A program made the position numbers and the translations under genes. This document shows positions 36,388 to 45,596 of a DNA stretch of 64,000 nt, piece by piece. Numbering within the stretch: the first letter of the stretch is position 1; the number at the start of each line of letters is the position of its first letter. Under the pieces are notes generated by a model, which searched no databases, was not told the DNA's origin, and worked only from the letters and a program-made list of their open reading frames with translations. This DNA is from Rikenellaceae bacterium (GTDB lineage Bacteria > Bacteroidota > Bacteroidia > Bacteroidales > Rikenellaceae), in contig JAFRZW010000016.1 in assembly GCA_017442365.1 (NCBI GenBank), positions 248,001-312,000 of the forward strand, written 5' to 3'.

Positions 36388-38277
36388 TTAGACCGCCTCT
36401 GCCTCTGCCGAGTTGTACTTGTCCATATTTTCGATCAAATCCTCCTCGATACGCAGGTTGTCGATGATAAAGTTCTGACGATCGAAAGTGTTCTTACCCA
36501 TATAGAACTCTAACATATCGTGAATCGGGTCATCTTTGGTCAGTCGCACCTTGTCCAGACGCATCTTCTCGCCAATAAACTCACCGAACTCCTCGGGTGA
36601 AATCTCGCCCAAACCTTTGAATCGGGTGATCTCGGCTGTCGCTCCGCACTTGATTATTGCACGCTGTTTCTCCTCCTCGCTGTAACAGTAGTGTGTTTCC
36701 TTCTTGTTACGCACTCGGAACAGCGGGGTCTGCAATACGTACAAGTGGCCTTGACGAATCACATCGGGGAAGAATTGCAGGAAGAAGGTCATCATCAGCA
36801 GTCGAATGTGCATACCATCGACATCGGCATCGGTTGCGATGATCACCTTGTTGTAACGCAGATTGTCCATATCCTCCTCGATGTTCAGCGCAGCCTGCAA
36901 CAGATTGAATTCCTCGTTGTCATAGACCACCTTCTTGGTCAGTCCGAAGCAGTTTAGCGGTTTGCCTCGCAACGAGAAAACTGCCTGTGTCTGCACATTG
37001 CGGCTCTTGGTGATCGAACCCGATGCCGAGTTACCCTCCGTGATGAAGATCATCGACTCCTCGGCACGATCGTTCTTGTCGCAGAGATGAATCTTGCAGT
37101 CGCGCAACTTCTTGTTGTTGAGCGATACCTTTTTGGCAATCTCGCGAGCCTTCTTCTGTACGCCCGAGATAGCCTTGCGCTCCTTCTCGTTTTCGAGAAT
37201 CTTCTTGTTCAGCACACCGGCCGTATCGGGGTGCTTATGCAGATAGTTGTCTAACTCCTGTTTGAGGAAGTCGATCACATACTGACGCACCGTAGGACCT
37301 TCGGGCTCCATATCTTTCGACACCAATCGTGTCTTGGTCTGCGAGTCAAACCCAGGCTCTTCGACATTGACGCTAATGGCTGCCACAATTGAGGTGCGCA
37401 CGTCCGACGGATCGTAATCCTTCTTGTAGAACTCCTTAACGACCTTCGCAACCGCCTCGCGCAGAGCTGCTTGGTGCGTACCGCCACGGAACGTGTTCTG
37501 ACTATTTACGAACGAGTAGTAGGTTTCGCCGTAGCTTGTGCCGTGCGTAATCGCCACCTCGATATCCTTACCTTTGAGGTGAATGATGGGGTAGAGTGGC
37601 TCCTCGCCCGACATATTCTCGGTCAGCAGATCCAACAGACCATTCTTTGAGTGATACGACGTGCCGTTGAACTTGATCGTAAGACCCTGATTCAGATATG
37701 TATAGTTGCGCAGACGCTGCTCGATGTACTCCATATTGTACTCATATACGCCGAATACGTCCTCATCAACCACGTAGCTGATCATCGTACCGTTCTTCTC
37801 CTCCACGCCACTTTCACGACGGTCGCTCAGCTCCAAGCCTGTTTGGTAGCTCACCGTGCGAGCCTCGCCATCGCGGACACTTCGAGCCGTAAATTCGCTC
37901 GACATCATATTCACCGCCTTGACACCGACGCCATTCAGGCCCACTGTCTTTTTGAACGCCCCCGAGCCATACTTACCGCTGGTGTTGATCTTCGACACAG
38001 CATTTGCCAAACTATCGAGCGGAATACCTCGACCATAGTCGCGCACCGTAACGCGCTTGTTCTCGTCGATCGTGATCTCGATGACCTTACCCGCACCCAT
38101 AATAAACTCGTCGATCGAGTTATCGACCACCTCTTTGAGTAGGGTATAGATACCGTCGTCGGGTTGCGAACCGTCGCCTAAGTTGCCGATCCACATACCC
38201 GGACGCAGACGCATCTGGTCGCGTGTGCTGAGGGTTTTAATATCGGAATCGCTGTATTGTACTGTTGTTTCAGCCAT
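36388..38277 (-). CDS. parE: DNA topoisomerase IV subunit B
   Basis: ParE supplies the ATPase of topoisomerase IV. The 629-residue protein has the GHKL fold: [13 protein letters not shown] (N box), [12 protein letters not shown] (G1), and [14 protein letters not shown] (G3). It also has the TOPRIM motifs [17 protein letters not shown] and [13 protein letters not shown]. The length matches ParE rather than the longer GyrB of some groups. It lies 37 bases upstream of parC and 19 downstream of plsC. Confidence 0.95.
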   Translation of the reverse strand: MAETTVQYSDSDIKTLSTRDQMRLRPGMWIGNLGDGSQPDDGIYTLLKEVVDNSIDEFIMGAGKVIEITIDENKRVTVRDYGRGIPLDSLANAVSKINTSGKYGSGAFKKTVGLNGVGVKAVNMMSSEFTARSVRDGEARTVSYQTGLELSDRRESGVEEKNGTMISYVVDEDVFGVYEYNMEYIEQRLRNYTYLNQGLTIKFNGTSYHSKNGLLDLLTENMSGEEPLYPIIHLKGKDIEVAITHGTSYGETYYSFVNSQNTFRGGTHQAALREAVAKVVKEFYKKDYDPSDVRTSIVAAISVNVEEPGFDSQTKTRLVSKDMEPEGPTVRQYVIDFLKQELDNYLHKHPDTAGVLNKKILENEKERKAISGVQKKAREIAKKVSLNNKKLRDCKIHLCDKNDRAEESMIFITEGNSASGSITKSRNVQTQAVFSLRGKPLNCFGLTKKVVYDNEEFNLLQAALNIEEDMDNLRYNKVIIATDADVDGMHIRLLMMTFFLQFFPDVIRQGHLYVLQTPLFRVRNKKETHYCYSEEEKQRAIIKCGATAEITRFKGLGEISPEEFGEFIGEKMRLDKVRLTKDDPIHDMLEFYMGKNTFDRQNFIIDNLRIEEDLIENMDKYNSAEAEAV

Positions 38278-38296
38278 TATTGTTGTTCTCCTGTTT

Positions 38297-39022
38297 TTAG
38301 TCGTTCATATTTTTGAGCATCTCCTTTGCCTCCACCATCTTCTCGCGTACCATATCGCTCAGTTCGCGCAACTCGGTCGCAGCCACCACCTCGGCTGGAA
38401 TCGGATCGAGCACTTCGAGGCGGAAGGTGTGTCGCCACGGCAGACGCCAGCCGTTAGCAAACAACGTATCCGAGCCGTGCATTACAACGGGCAGAATAGG
38501 CACTCCTGCCTCCTTTGCCAGAGTGAATGCACCCGACTTGAAACGGTGAATCTCGCCATCTTTCGAGCGCGTACCCTCGGGGAAGATTGCCACCGATGCA
38601 CCGCGACCGATCCACTTCTTGCCATCTTCGATCACCTTCGACATTGCGCCCGATGACGAACGGTCGATACAGATGTCGCCGTGCAGCGTAAGCATCTGAC
38701 CGAAGAACGGAATGCGGAACACCTCGCGCTTCGATACCCAACGGAAGTTGAGCGGAATGAGGTATCCCAGCGGAATATCGACCATACTCGTATGGTTGAT
38801 CGTGATCACGTACGGCTGTTTGCGGTCGATCTTTTCTGTGCCACGCACGATTTTGCGCCACTTGGGCCAAGCGAAGAAGATTCGCGTCAGCACTCGCGAG
38901 AGTTCGTGAATGCAACGACGTGCGGGATCGAACGGTCGCAGCACTACCACCATAATTGCCGATAGAATCAGCACTATGGTACACGCGATGCCCAAAACGA
39001 TGTAATGAATTATTGCTAACAT
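38297..39022 (-). CDS. plsC: 1-acyl-sn-glycerol-3-phosphate acyltransferase
   Basis: PlsC adds the second acyl chain to make phosphatidic acid. The 241-residue protein has an N-terminal membrane helix ([20 protein letters not shown]) and the acyltransferase motifs: the HX4D motif in [20 protein letters not shown], and [10 protein letters not shown], followed by [12 protein letters not shown]. It is the first gene of the minus-strand cluster that continues into parE. The upstream 243-base gap holds the divergent fabD promoter. I saw no strong minus-strand promoter there, so regulation of this cluster is unclear. Confidence 0.93.
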   Translation of the reverse strand: MLAIIHYIVLGIACTIVLILSAIMVVVLRPFDPARRCIHELSRVLTRIFFAWPKWRKIVRGTEKIDRKQPYVITINHTSMVDIPLGYLIPLNFRWVSKREVFRIPFFGQMLTLHGDICIDRSSSGAMSKVIEDGKKWIGRGASVAIFPEGTRSKDGEIHRFKSGAFTLAKEAGVPILPVVMHGSDTLFANGWRLPWRHTFRLEVLDPIPAEVVAATELRELSDMVREKMVEAKEMLKNMND

Positions 39023-39183
39023 AGTCTTTCTAAATGAGTTTAGGGTGCGAAATGGGGTTAGAACACAATACGCACCGTATTTAATCCTGCAATTTTAGCA
39101 AAATTTTGTCTGATTTCCGCCATTTATATAAGGTAAGTTATCAACATTTAATCAAAATGTGCAGTTTTTTGGTGCGGAATCAC

Positions 39184-39191
39184 TACCTTTG
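39184..39191 (+). promoter_or_regulatory. -7 element of the fabD promoter
   Basis: TACCTTTG lies about 75 bases before the fabD ATG. The -33 region is T-rich but not a clean TTTG at the right spacing. Confidence 0.5.
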
Positions 39192-39195
39192 CGCC

Positions 39196-39241
39196 GTCGT
39201 AAGATAGGGAGAAGAGAGTACAAATGAGACTTGCGACATAG
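39196..39241 (+). promoter_or_regulatory. Folded fabD leader with a five-codon upstream frame
   Basis: GTCGTAAG (39196-39203) pairs with CTTGCGAC (39230-39237), one G-U pair included, around a purine-rich loop. The loop holds a Shine-Dalgarno-like AGGGAGA stretch and the ATG of a tiny frame (39224-39241, M-R-L-A-T-stop). Confidence 0.35.
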
Positions 39242-39265
39242 TAGAACATATTAAAATTTGAAGCT

Positions 39266-40150
39266 ATGAAAGCATTTGTATTCCCCGGCCAGGGTTCGCA
39301 ATTCTCTGGTATGGGTAAAGATCTTTATGAGAATGTCCCTGTGGCAAAGGAACTTTTCGAGAAGGCTAATGAAATTCTCGGTTTCCGCATTACCGACATT
39401 ATGTTCTCAGGTACGGACGAAGAGTTGAAGCAGACCTTCGTAACCCAGCCCGCAGTTTTTCTTCACTCGGTGATTATGGCCAAGGCTCTCGGTGAGGAGT
39501 TCAAGCCCGATATGGTTGCTGGTCATTCGCTCGGCGAGTTTAGTGCATTGGTTGCTGCCGGTGCGTTGGATTTCGAGGACGGTCTGCGTCTGGTGGCAAA
39601 GCGTGCCGCAGCAATGCAGAAGGCGTGCGAGGCTCAGCCCTCGACAATGGCAGCTGTGCTGGGTCTTGAAGATCAGGTGGTTGAAGATATTTGTGCAAAG
39701 ATCGACGGCGTGGTTGTTGCAGCCAACTACAACTGTCCGGGTCAGTTGGTCATTTCGGGTTCGATCGAGGCTGTCGATGCAGCTTGCGAGCAGTTGAAGG
39801 CAGCAGGTGCGCGTCGTGCATTGCGTCTTCCCGTGGGTGGTGCATTCCACTCGCCGCTGATGGAACCTGCCAAGGTGGAGTTGCAGGCGGCTATCGAGGC
39901 TGCTCCGTTCAAAGCGCCCGTATGCCCTGTATATCAGAATGTTGATGCTAAGCCTTATACCGATCCGGAGCAGATCAAGGCCAACCTGATTGCGCAGCTG
40001 ACAGCTCCCGTGCGTTGGACCTATATCGTTCAGAATATGTTGGCCGATGGTGCCGATTCGTTTGTTGAGTTGGGCCCCGGAGCAGTGCTTCAAGGTCTGA
40101 TCAAGAAGGTCAATCGTGAGGCTGACGCAGTGTCGAAAGCGACGTTGTAG
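39266..40150 (+). CDS. fabD: Malonyl-CoA:ACP transacylase
   Basis: FabD loads malonyl groups on acyl carrier protein for fatty-acid elongation. The 294-residue protein starts MKAFVFPGQGSQFSGMG, has the nucleophile elbow VAGHSLGEFSAL with Ser about 88, the AGARRALRLPVGGAFHSPLM region with the catalytic His, and PVYQNVDAKPY. The length is usual. It is transcribed alone between its own promoter with a folded leader and a strong terminator. That leader is the only sign of special regulation. Confidence 0.96.
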   Translation: MKAFVFPGQGSQFSGMGKDLYENVPVAKELFEKANEILGFRITDIMFSGTDEELKQTFVTQPAVFLHSVIMAKALGEEFKPDMVAGHSLGEFSALVAAGALDFEDGLRLVAKRAAAMQKACEAQPSTMAAVLGLEDQVVEDICAKIDGVVVAANYNCPGQLVISGSIEAVDAACEQLKAAGARRALRLPVGGAFHSPLMEPAKVELQAAIEAAPFKAPVCPVYQNVDAKPYTDPEQIKANLIAQLTAPVRWTYIVQNMLADGADSFVELGPGAVLQGLIKKVNREADAVSKATL

Positions 40151-40175
40151 TATCGAATCAGGACAAATTCTCGAA

Positions 40176-40220
40176 GCGGATACAAGGGTGTTCTATAAAG
40201 CCTTTGTATCCGCTTTTTTT
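40176..40220 (+). terminator. fabD terminator
   Basis: GCGGATACAAGGG pairs with CCTTTGTATCCGC (one G-U pair) and is followed by seven Ts. Confidence 0.92.
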
Positions 40221-40262
40221 GTTCATATCATCTGATAAATTCAAAAAACTTTTCAAAAGGTG

Positions 40263-40292
40263 TTGCGTTATTGAAAATCTTTATTAATTTTG
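40263..40292 (+). promoter_or_regulatory. Promoter of the ROK regulator gene
   Basis: TTG (40263-40265) and TAATTTTG (40285-40292) are 19 bases apart, a good fit to the local consensus. Confidence 0.65.
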
Positions 40293-40325
40293 TTTAGTAA
40301 TTGCGTAAGTAAATAATAAAATTCT

Positions 40326-41552
40326 ATGACATCATTAAAGGAATTTTTCAATCAACACGAAGCTGATATAGTGAAGGGCGTTACTCACAAGAATAGCCTC
40401 ATCAAGCGAAATATCATTGCATATATGGCTCTGCACGGGCAGTGCACGTTGGCCGAGCTGACCAAGGAACTGCATATCAGTGTGCCCACAATCACCAAGT
40501 TGGTGCAGGAGTTGGTGCAGGAGGATATCGTAACTGATAATGGCAAGGTCGAAACGGCGGGCGGTCGTCGCCCGAATATCTTCGGTTTGGCCAACTCAGC
40601 GATCTATTTCGTAGGCGTCGAGATTGCACGCGATTATATGATGTTTGTGCTTACTGATCTGCAAAACAATGTGATACACAAACAATGCGAGGAGAATTTC
40701 GAGCTGGTTGATCGTCCTCAGTGCCTTGAACGTATCTGCTCGTCGATCACCGCGTTTATTGACAATTCGGGCGTTGATCGAGGTAAGATTCTTGGTGTGG
40801 GAGTTTGTATTGCGGGTCGTGTCAATCCCGATACGGGTTGCAGTTATAAGTATTTCACGTCGAGCGACCGATCGTTGCGTGAGATTCTTGAAGCGCGCGT
40901 GGGAGTGCGTGTTCTGCTCGAAAATGATACTCGCGCACGTTGCTATGCCGAGTGTGCGCTGACCGATACTCCGAAAAATAATATGGTCTATCTCTTTTTG
41001 GGTCGCGGAGTGGCGATTGGCATTGTGATGCACGGCGAGTTGTATTATGGCAAGAGTGGCTTTGCGGGCGAGTTTGGTCATACGCCATTTTTCGATAACG
41101 AGATCATCTGCTCGTGTGGCAAAAAGGGCTGCCTCGAAACCGAGGTGTCGGGTATCGCAATTGAGGAAAAGATGGTCGGTATGATCCGTTCGGGTGTCAA
41201 TTCGATTCTGCGCGAAAAGGTTGATACTGAGGGAACTGTACATATCGACGATATTATTGATGCGGCTCGTAACGACGACAACCTTTCGATCGAATTGATC
41301 GAGGAGGCGGGCGAAAAGATCGGTAAAAGTATCGCATTCCTGATCAATATCTTCAATCCCGAAACGGTTGTGATTGGTGGCAATCTGGCGGCTGCGGGCG
41401 ACTATTTGATGTTGCCTTTGAAGTCGGCGACCAACAAATATTCGCTCAATCTGGTCTATAAGGATACCAAGTTCCGCGTGTCGCAACTCGACGAAGCGGC
41501 CGGTGCGTGGGGTGTGGCAATGTTGATTCGCAATAAGATTATCGGTCTGTAA
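40326..41552 (+). CDS. ROK-family sugar-sensing transcriptional regulator
   Basis: This 408-residue protein combines an N-terminal winged helix (LAELTKELHISVPTITKLVQEL, about residues 40-62) with a ROK domain like that of NagC and Mlc. The sugar-binding or kinase-like site is intact: GVGVCIAGRVNPDTG, LENDTRARCYAE with the Asp of the sugar site, GEFGHTPF, and the zinc ligands in CSCGKKGCLE. It could regulate carbohydrate genes on sugar binding. Whether it retains kinase activity is unknown. A GNAT gene follows four bases downstream; no sugar-use genes are close by. Confidence 0.9.
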   Translation: MTSLKEFFNQHEADIVKGVTHKNSLIKRNIIAYMALHGQCTLAELTKELHISVPTITKLVQELVQEDIVTDNGKVETAGGRRPNIFGLANSAIYFVGVEIARDYMMFVLTDLQNNVIHKQCEENFELVDRPQCLERICSSITAFIDNSGVDRGKILGVGVCIAGRVNPDTGCSYKYFTSSDRSLREILEARVGVRVLLENDTRARCYAECALTDTPKNNMVYLFLGRGVAIGIVMHGELYYGKSGFAGEFGHTPFFDNEIICSCGKKGCLETEVSGIAIEEKMVGMIRSGVNSILREKVDTEGTVHIDDIIDAARNDDNLSIELIEEAGEKIGKSIAFLINIFNPETVVIGGNLAAAGDYLMLPLKSATNKYSLNLVYKDTKFRVSQLDEAAGAWGVAMLIRNKIIGL

Positions 41553-41556
41553 TACA

Positions 41557-42075
41557 ATGCTTTTGCGCGGTCAAAATATCCATCTTCGTGCGCTCGAACC
41601 AGACGATGTCGAGGTGATGTACCGCTGGGAAAACGACCCTGCGGTGTGGGGCGTGAGTGGTACGGTGGCACCCTTTTCGCGCGAGATTTTGCGTACGTTT
41701 ATCGAGCAGCAGCAGTACGACATCTGGCGCACGCACCAACTGCGTCTGGTCATTGCGCTCAACGGGGACGATAGTGCGGTGGGTGCGGTCGATCTGTTCG
41801 ATTTCGATCCGCTGAATCGACGTGCGGGTGTCGGGGTGCTGGTTGTCGATGAGGAGCGTGGTCGCGGACGAGCTTCGGAGGCGTTGATGTTACTCGTGGA
41901 GTATGCGCGTGATGTGCTGATGCTCAATCAGTTGTATTGCGATATTGATACTGATAATGCGGCTTGTCGTGCTCTGTTTGCGGGTTGTGGATTCGAGGAG
42001 TGCGGAGTGCGACGTCGTTGGCGATTGGGAGCTGACGGTTGGCACGATGTAGTGATGTTGCAACGCCTATTCTAA
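41557..42075 (+). CDS. GNAT N-acetyltransferase, RimJ/RimL-like
   Basis: This 172-residue protein has the N-terminal ILLRGQNIHLRALEPDDVEVMYRWENDP-type opening (LRALEPDDVEV visible) and the acetyl-CoA motif GVLVVDEERGRGRASEALMLL, and it ends with an LYCDIDTDNAACRALFAGCGFEE segment. This is the RimJ/L layout, enzymes that acetylate protein N-termini or small molecules. It is four bases after the ROK gene, in the same transcript and before a strong terminator. The substrate cannot be deduced. Confidence 0.88.
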   Translation: MLLRGQNIHLRALEPDDVEVMYRWENDPAVWGVSGTVAPFSREILRTFIEQQQYDIWRTHQLRLVIALNGDDSAVGAVDLFDFDPLNRRAGVGVLVVDEERGRGRASEALMLLVEYARDVLMLNQLYCDIDTDNAACRALFAGCGFEECGVRRRWRLGADGWHDVVMLQRLF

Positions 42076-42078
42076 ATA

Positions 42079-42108
42079 AGAAAGCCTCCCACTCGGGAGG
42101 CTTTTTCT
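42079..42108. terminator. Bidirectional terminator between the GNAT gene and mltG
   Basis: AAGAAAGCCTCCC and GGGAGGCTTTTTCTT form a strong stem with a four-base ACTC loop and T runs on both sides. Confidence 0.92.
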
Positions 42109-43121
42109 TACTTGTATATCTTGCGTTTGTTCAGCTCCTTAGTGTAGGCGCGGGCGTTGCGCAGATGCTCGGTGTAGGTGGCAGCGAAGTTGTGATGACC
42201 GTCGAATGTGGGACGCGCACAGAAATATATGTAGTTGTGTTTCTCGAAGTTGAGCACACCGTCGATCGCAGCAATCGAAGGCATACAGATAGGTGAGGGG
42301 GGCAACCCCTTATTTTTATAAGTGTTGTAGGGCGAATCGACGCGCAGGTGCTTGTGGAGGATTCGACGCAGTGTGAAATCACCCACGGCATACTTTACGG
42401 TCGGGTCGGCCTGCAAGGGCATACCTTTATTCAGTCGGTTGATATAAACGCCTGCAACAGTGGCCATTTCGTCCGTTGCGCGGGTCTCTTCATAGACAAT
42501 CGACGCCAACGTCATCACCTCCAAACGCGACAGTCCGCTGCGCTTGCGCTTAGCGTCGCGGTCGGCCCAAAATGCCTCCGACTCCTTCTCCATTCGCTCG
42601 ACAATCTGCTCGGGCGATACGGTCCAATAGAGTTCGTAGGTGTTGGGGATAAACATCGAGAACATCGTCAGCGGGTTTTTGTAGCCATATTTTTCAGCGA
42701 CCTCTTGATCGGTCAGCACCGCAGCGATCTCGGTCGAATCGGCATCGATCTGACGGGCGAGTTTGCCGGCCAATTGGGCGGGCGTTTTGGCATTGTTGAA
42801 TGTAACGTTGATGGGTGTCTGCATACCGAGCTTGATCATTCGCACGATCTCGATCACGTTCATACCCTCGTCGAGAATGTAGTGTCCAGGCTTGTAGGTT
42901 TGCTCCAAATTGAGGCGTTTGGCATAGATGTCGAATGCCAAGTGGTGTCCGATTTTGGGTTTGATCGAATCGAGTAGGGCGGTATAGTCTGCGCGCTTCG
43001 AAAGATATACCTCTGCGCTCTGTTTCACGGCGTTACCCTTGAACGAGATGATGCCCCACACGGCTACGGCAGCCCCTATGGCGACCGCTGCGATGAATAT
43101 CCAAATGAGTGTTTTTTTCAT
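42108..43121 (-). CDS. mltG: Endolytic peptidoglycan transglycosylase MltG
   Basis: MltG cuts nascent glycan strands to end their elongation. The 337-residue protein has one N-terminal membrane helix (IWIFIAAVAIGAAVAVWGII), a LysM-like region, and the catalytic YceG domain with LASIVYEETRATDEM (catalytic Glu), INRLNKGMPLQADPTV, and SPYNTYKNKGLPPSPICMPS, all conserved. The stop lies inside the shared terminator stem at 42108. Its short leader is divergent from the SRP RNA, 52 bases upstream. Confidence 0.93.
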   Translation of the reverse strand: MKKTLIWIFIAAVAIGAAVAVWGIISFKGNAVKQSAEVYLSKRADYTALLDSIKPKIGHHLAFDIYAKRLNLEQTYKPGHYILDEGMNVIEIVRMIKLGMQTPINVTFNNAKTPAQLAGKLARQIDADSTEIAAVLTDQEVAEKYGYKNPLTMFSMFIPNTYELYWTVSPEQIVERMEKESEAFWADRDAKRKRSGLSRLEVMTLASIVYEETRATDEMATVAGVYINRLNKGMPLQADPTVKYAVGDFTLRRILHKHLRVDSPYNTYKNKGLPPSPICMPSIAAIDGVLNFEKHNYIYFCARPTFDGHHNFAATYTEHLRNARAYTKELNKRKIYK

Positions 43122-43136
43122 TTCGGTTGTAAATTT

Positions 43137-43167
43137 TTTGCAAATATAAGAAAAATCCGTACATTTG
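43137..43167 (+). promoter_or_regulatory. Promoter of the SRP RNA gene
   Basis: TTTG (43137-43140) and TACATTTG (43160-43167) are exactly 19 bases apart. The RNA start falls about six bases downstream. Confidence 0.75.
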
Positions 43168-43172
43168 CACTC

Positions 43173-43269
43173 GGGTAAGTCTTATACGACCAGCTCCTGC
43201 TGAATCCCCCCAGGCGCGGAAGCGAGCAAGGGTAGGTGGTTGTAGCGGTGCGATATAAGTAGCTTACCC
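43173..43269 (+). ncRNA. ffs: Signal recognition particle 4.5S-type RNA
   Basis: This RNA of about 97 bases guides Ffh to signal sequences. Ends GGGTAAG (43173-43179) and CTTACCC (43263-43269) pair, as do CTTATA (43181-43186) and TATAAG (43254-43259). The apical part shows the conserved domain IV: CAGG (43211-43214), CGC stem, GGAA tetraloop (43218-43221), GCG, then AGCA (43225-43228). This is the universal Ffh-binding site. A near-perfect promoter precedes it and a T run (43270-43275) follows the closing stem. No Alu domain is present, so it is the small bacterial type. Confidence 0.92.
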
Positions 43270-43322
43270 TTTTTTATTTTAATAGCCGTCGGGAGTGATC
43301 TCGGCGGCTATTTTGTTTCGAG

Positions 43323-44045
43323 CTATTTCCACTCGAAGGTGGTGCGACAAGCGACCGTGCCTTCGTCGGTCGAGATCTCGAATTCCCAACGATCGCCTTC
43401 GTGTCGGTAGCCGACGGTCAGCTCCTGACCATAGCGTGTTTCGTTCAAGAAGTTGATATCGACTCTTACGGGACGATCCGTTTCGTGCAATTCGATGGGC
43501 AGACAATCGAGCATAAGATCGAAATATCGCAACGAATTTGTATGGCGATTAAAGTCGATATCGCTATACGCAACGCGATGTGTCATAGTGCCTTCCGCCT
43601 CGACAGCTGCCAATTTGCCCGCACGCTCGATGGGCGGCTCCTCGTTCCAAACGGCGTCGTTGTGCTCGGCGATATAGCGCAGATCGACCGCACGGCGCGT
43701 ATTGAAATCGATCATCGACCATTGTGTCGTTGCGCGACCAAAGATCTCGCCCTCGCAATCGAGCACGAAGTTACGGGTGCTCATCGCACGACCATAGTCG
43801 CTTACCCACGTCGTAATATTATAAGGTGTATATTCCGCAGGGCGACGATCAATTTCGATAGCCATACGCGAGAGTACCCACGAACGGTTTTCGGGTTTGA
43901 GAGCGCGAATGCCGAAGCCTTTGCTGTCGGCGTCGGTGCCGGCCACGTTCAGTGTTTTTGCAATCAGATTCGAGATCGAGGCGCGCAGTGTGAAATCGAC
44001 ATCTTGCGGCTCGACCAAATGGGGATATGTAGTTTTTGCTGCCAT
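43323..44045 (-). CDS. Acyl-ACP thioesterase (Fat family)
   Basis: The enzyme releases fatty acids from acyl carrier protein. The 240-residue product starts at the ATG at 44043-44045 (MAAKTTYPHLVEP). The frame stays open 25 codons upstream, but those run across the promoter at 44068-44097. It forms two hot-dog repeats. The N-terminal repeat has ISNLIAKTLNVAGTDAD and RPAEYTPYNITTWVSDY. The C-terminal one has the catalytic Asn-His pattern in YSDIDFNRHTNSLRYFDLML. Its role in Bacteroidota may be free fatty-acid supply or lipid remodelling; chain length is unknown. Confidence 0.88.
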   Translation of the reverse strand: MAAKTTYPHLVEPQDVDFTLRASISNLIAKTLNVAGTDADSKGFGIRALKPENRSWVLSRMAIEIDRRPAEYTPYNITTWVSDYGRAMSTRNFVLDCEGEIFGRATTQWSMIDFNTRRAVDLRYIAEHNDAVWNEEPPIERAGKLAAVEAEGTMTHRVAYSDIDFNRHTNSLRYFDLMLDCLPIELHETDRPVRVDINFLNETRYGQELTVGYRHEGDRWEFEISTDEGTVACRTTFEWK

Positions 44046-44067
44046 AATATTTAGGGAGATTAACTCA

Positions 44068-44097
44068 CAAATGTAGCTAAATTTCCTCAAACCACAA
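44068..44097 (-). promoter_or_regulatory. Promoter of the acyl-ACP thioesterase gene
   Basis: On the minus strand TTG (44095-44097) and TACATTTG (44068-44075) are 19 bases apart. It fixes the start at 44045. Confidence 0.6.
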
Positions 44098-44100
44098 TGC

Positions 44101-44137
44101 AAAAAAACGAGTGCAACCAACCGAATGGCTGCACTCG
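44101..44137 (-). terminator. Terminator of the TPR-MFS operon
   Basis: CGAGTGCA and TGCACTCG pair around a 14-base loop. On the minus strand the stem is followed by seven Ts, directly before the thioesterase promoter. Confidence 0.85.
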
Positions 44138-44163
44138 CAGAGTTTTAGAACAGCTATTGTTCG

Positions 44164-45564
44164 TTATTTCTTCTCCTCGATGCCGTAACCCTTGCGCTTA
44201 TCCTCGCGTTTGAGCAGGATAGCGAAGATGATAGCCGTGAACGACAGAGCAGCGAAGATCACCATCGGGGTAGTGTAGTCGTACTTGTTGATGGTTGCGC
44301 CATCGAGCACCTGAGTACCCACGATGCAATACTCGTTCAGTACCCAATTGATCAGCAGGGGCACACCCATCAGACCTACGTTCTGCAACCAGAAGATCAG
44401 TGCGTATGCCGAGCCGAGTTTCTTCGGTTCAACGATCTTGGTTACTGCGGGCCACATTGCCGAGGGAACGAGCGAGAATGCGATACCGAGCACGATCATC
44501 ATCGCAACGGCAACAGCGACGCTGGTGATCTGCGGAGTGGCAAATACCACGTGAACGAAGAACAACAGCACCGAGCCGATCAACATCAGCGTAGCACCGC
44601 GACCCACCTTGTCGTAGATACGGCCGAACAGCGGAGTCAGCAGAATCGTACCGAAGGGCAGCATTGCGGGAATCCACGAAGCGTAGTCGAACTCAATGGG
44701 ATACTTGTTGAACATAAAGTCGGTAGCGTTCTTCAAGAAGGGGAACACAGCCGAGTAGAACACCAAGCAGAGGATCGCGATGTACCAGAATGCGGGCACT
44801 TTGATAATGCTGACGATGTCGCGCACGCGGAAAGGCTCCTCCTGCTCCACGTTCGACTCGCTCTCCTCCTTATCCAGACGAGCGTCCATTACGCAGAATA
44901 CGAGGAACGTAATCATACCGATACACATAATCGCCAAGCCAACCATTACGGGTGCCGAGATCTGGAAGTCGAACCACTCGGGCAGCTTGGGGCAGAGTAC
45001 GAACGCAGCAGCCGTACCCAAACGAGCCGTAGCCACCTGCAAGCCGAGTGCCAATGCCAGCTCACGACCTGCGAACCAGCGAGCGATGATACGTGTTACG
45101 GTGATACCAGCGATCTCCGAGCCGAGACAGAAGGTTGCGTAGCCCAACGAGATGTAGAGCAGCGACGAGTGAATGTTGCCCAGCCAAGGCAGTGTCTGTG
45201 CTGCGAAGTCGGGGTTGCTAACCGTATATTCGATAACGAAATACTTGATCGCAACACCCACCAGCATCAGGCCCGTAGCCAATACACCGGTGAACTTTGT
45301 GCCCCACTTATCGAGGATAATACCACCGATAATGAGCATAAACAGGAATACGGTGAACCAACCGTACGAGAAATTGAATACGCCGAAGTCCATCGAGGTC
45401 CAACCCAAGCCACCGTCAGCGATCTCCTTTTCGAGGAGGGTCTTCAAGGGCGACATAATGTCCGAGATGAAGTAGGCGCACATCATCGTGAACGAAACCA
45501 GCGCGAGGACGCTCCAACGCGCAGTCTTCGATTCGCTCAACTTTTGTTGAATTGCTTTTACCAT
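44164..45564 (-). CDS. Major facilitator superfamily transporter, MFSD1-like
   Basis: This 466-residue inner-membrane protein has 12 predicted helices and an N-terminal MFS motif A (LIIGGIILDKWGTKFTG). Other features are ARWFAGRELALALGLQVATARLG in the middle and a second motif, LFGRIYDKVGRGATLM. The layout resembles eukaryotic MFSD1-type carriers, which move dipeptides, and also oxalate/formate-type carriers. I therefore leave the substrate open. It is 32 bases downstream of the large TPR gene and shares its transcript, which is closed by the terminator at 44101-44137. Confidence 0.82.
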   Translation of the reverse strand: MVKAIQQKLSESKTARWSVLALVSFTMMCAYFISDIMSPLKTLLEKEIADGGLGWTSMDFGVFNFSYGWFTVFLFMLIIGGIILDKWGTKFTGVLATGLMLVGVAIKYFVIEYTVSNPDFAAQTLPWLGNIHSSLLYISLGYATFCLGSEIAGITVTRIIARWFAGRELALALGLQVATARLGTAAAFVLCPKLPEWFDFQISAPVMVGLAIMCIGMITFLVFCVMDARLDKEESESNVEQEEPFRVRDIVSIIKVPAFWYIAILCLVFYSAVFPFLKNATDFMFNKYPIEFDYASWIPAMLPFGTILLTPLFGRIYDKVGRGATLMLIGSVLLFFVHVVFATPQITSVAVAVAMMIVLGIAFSLVPSAMWPAVTKIVEPKKLGSAYALIFWLQNVGLMGVPLLINWVLNEYCIVGTQVLDGATINKYDYTTPMVIFAALSFTAIIFAILLKREDKRKGYGIEEKK

Positions 45565-45596
45565 TGTTTGTTTGAATTATTAGTTTGTTTTGTCGT

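Noticed and set aside
35079..36467. Open frame of 462 codons antisense to parC
   Set aside because: The minus strand has full ParC motifs; this frame shows none.
44046..44120. Longer thioesterase with 25 extra N-terminal residues
   Set aside because: The extension crosses the promoter and the preceding terminator stem.
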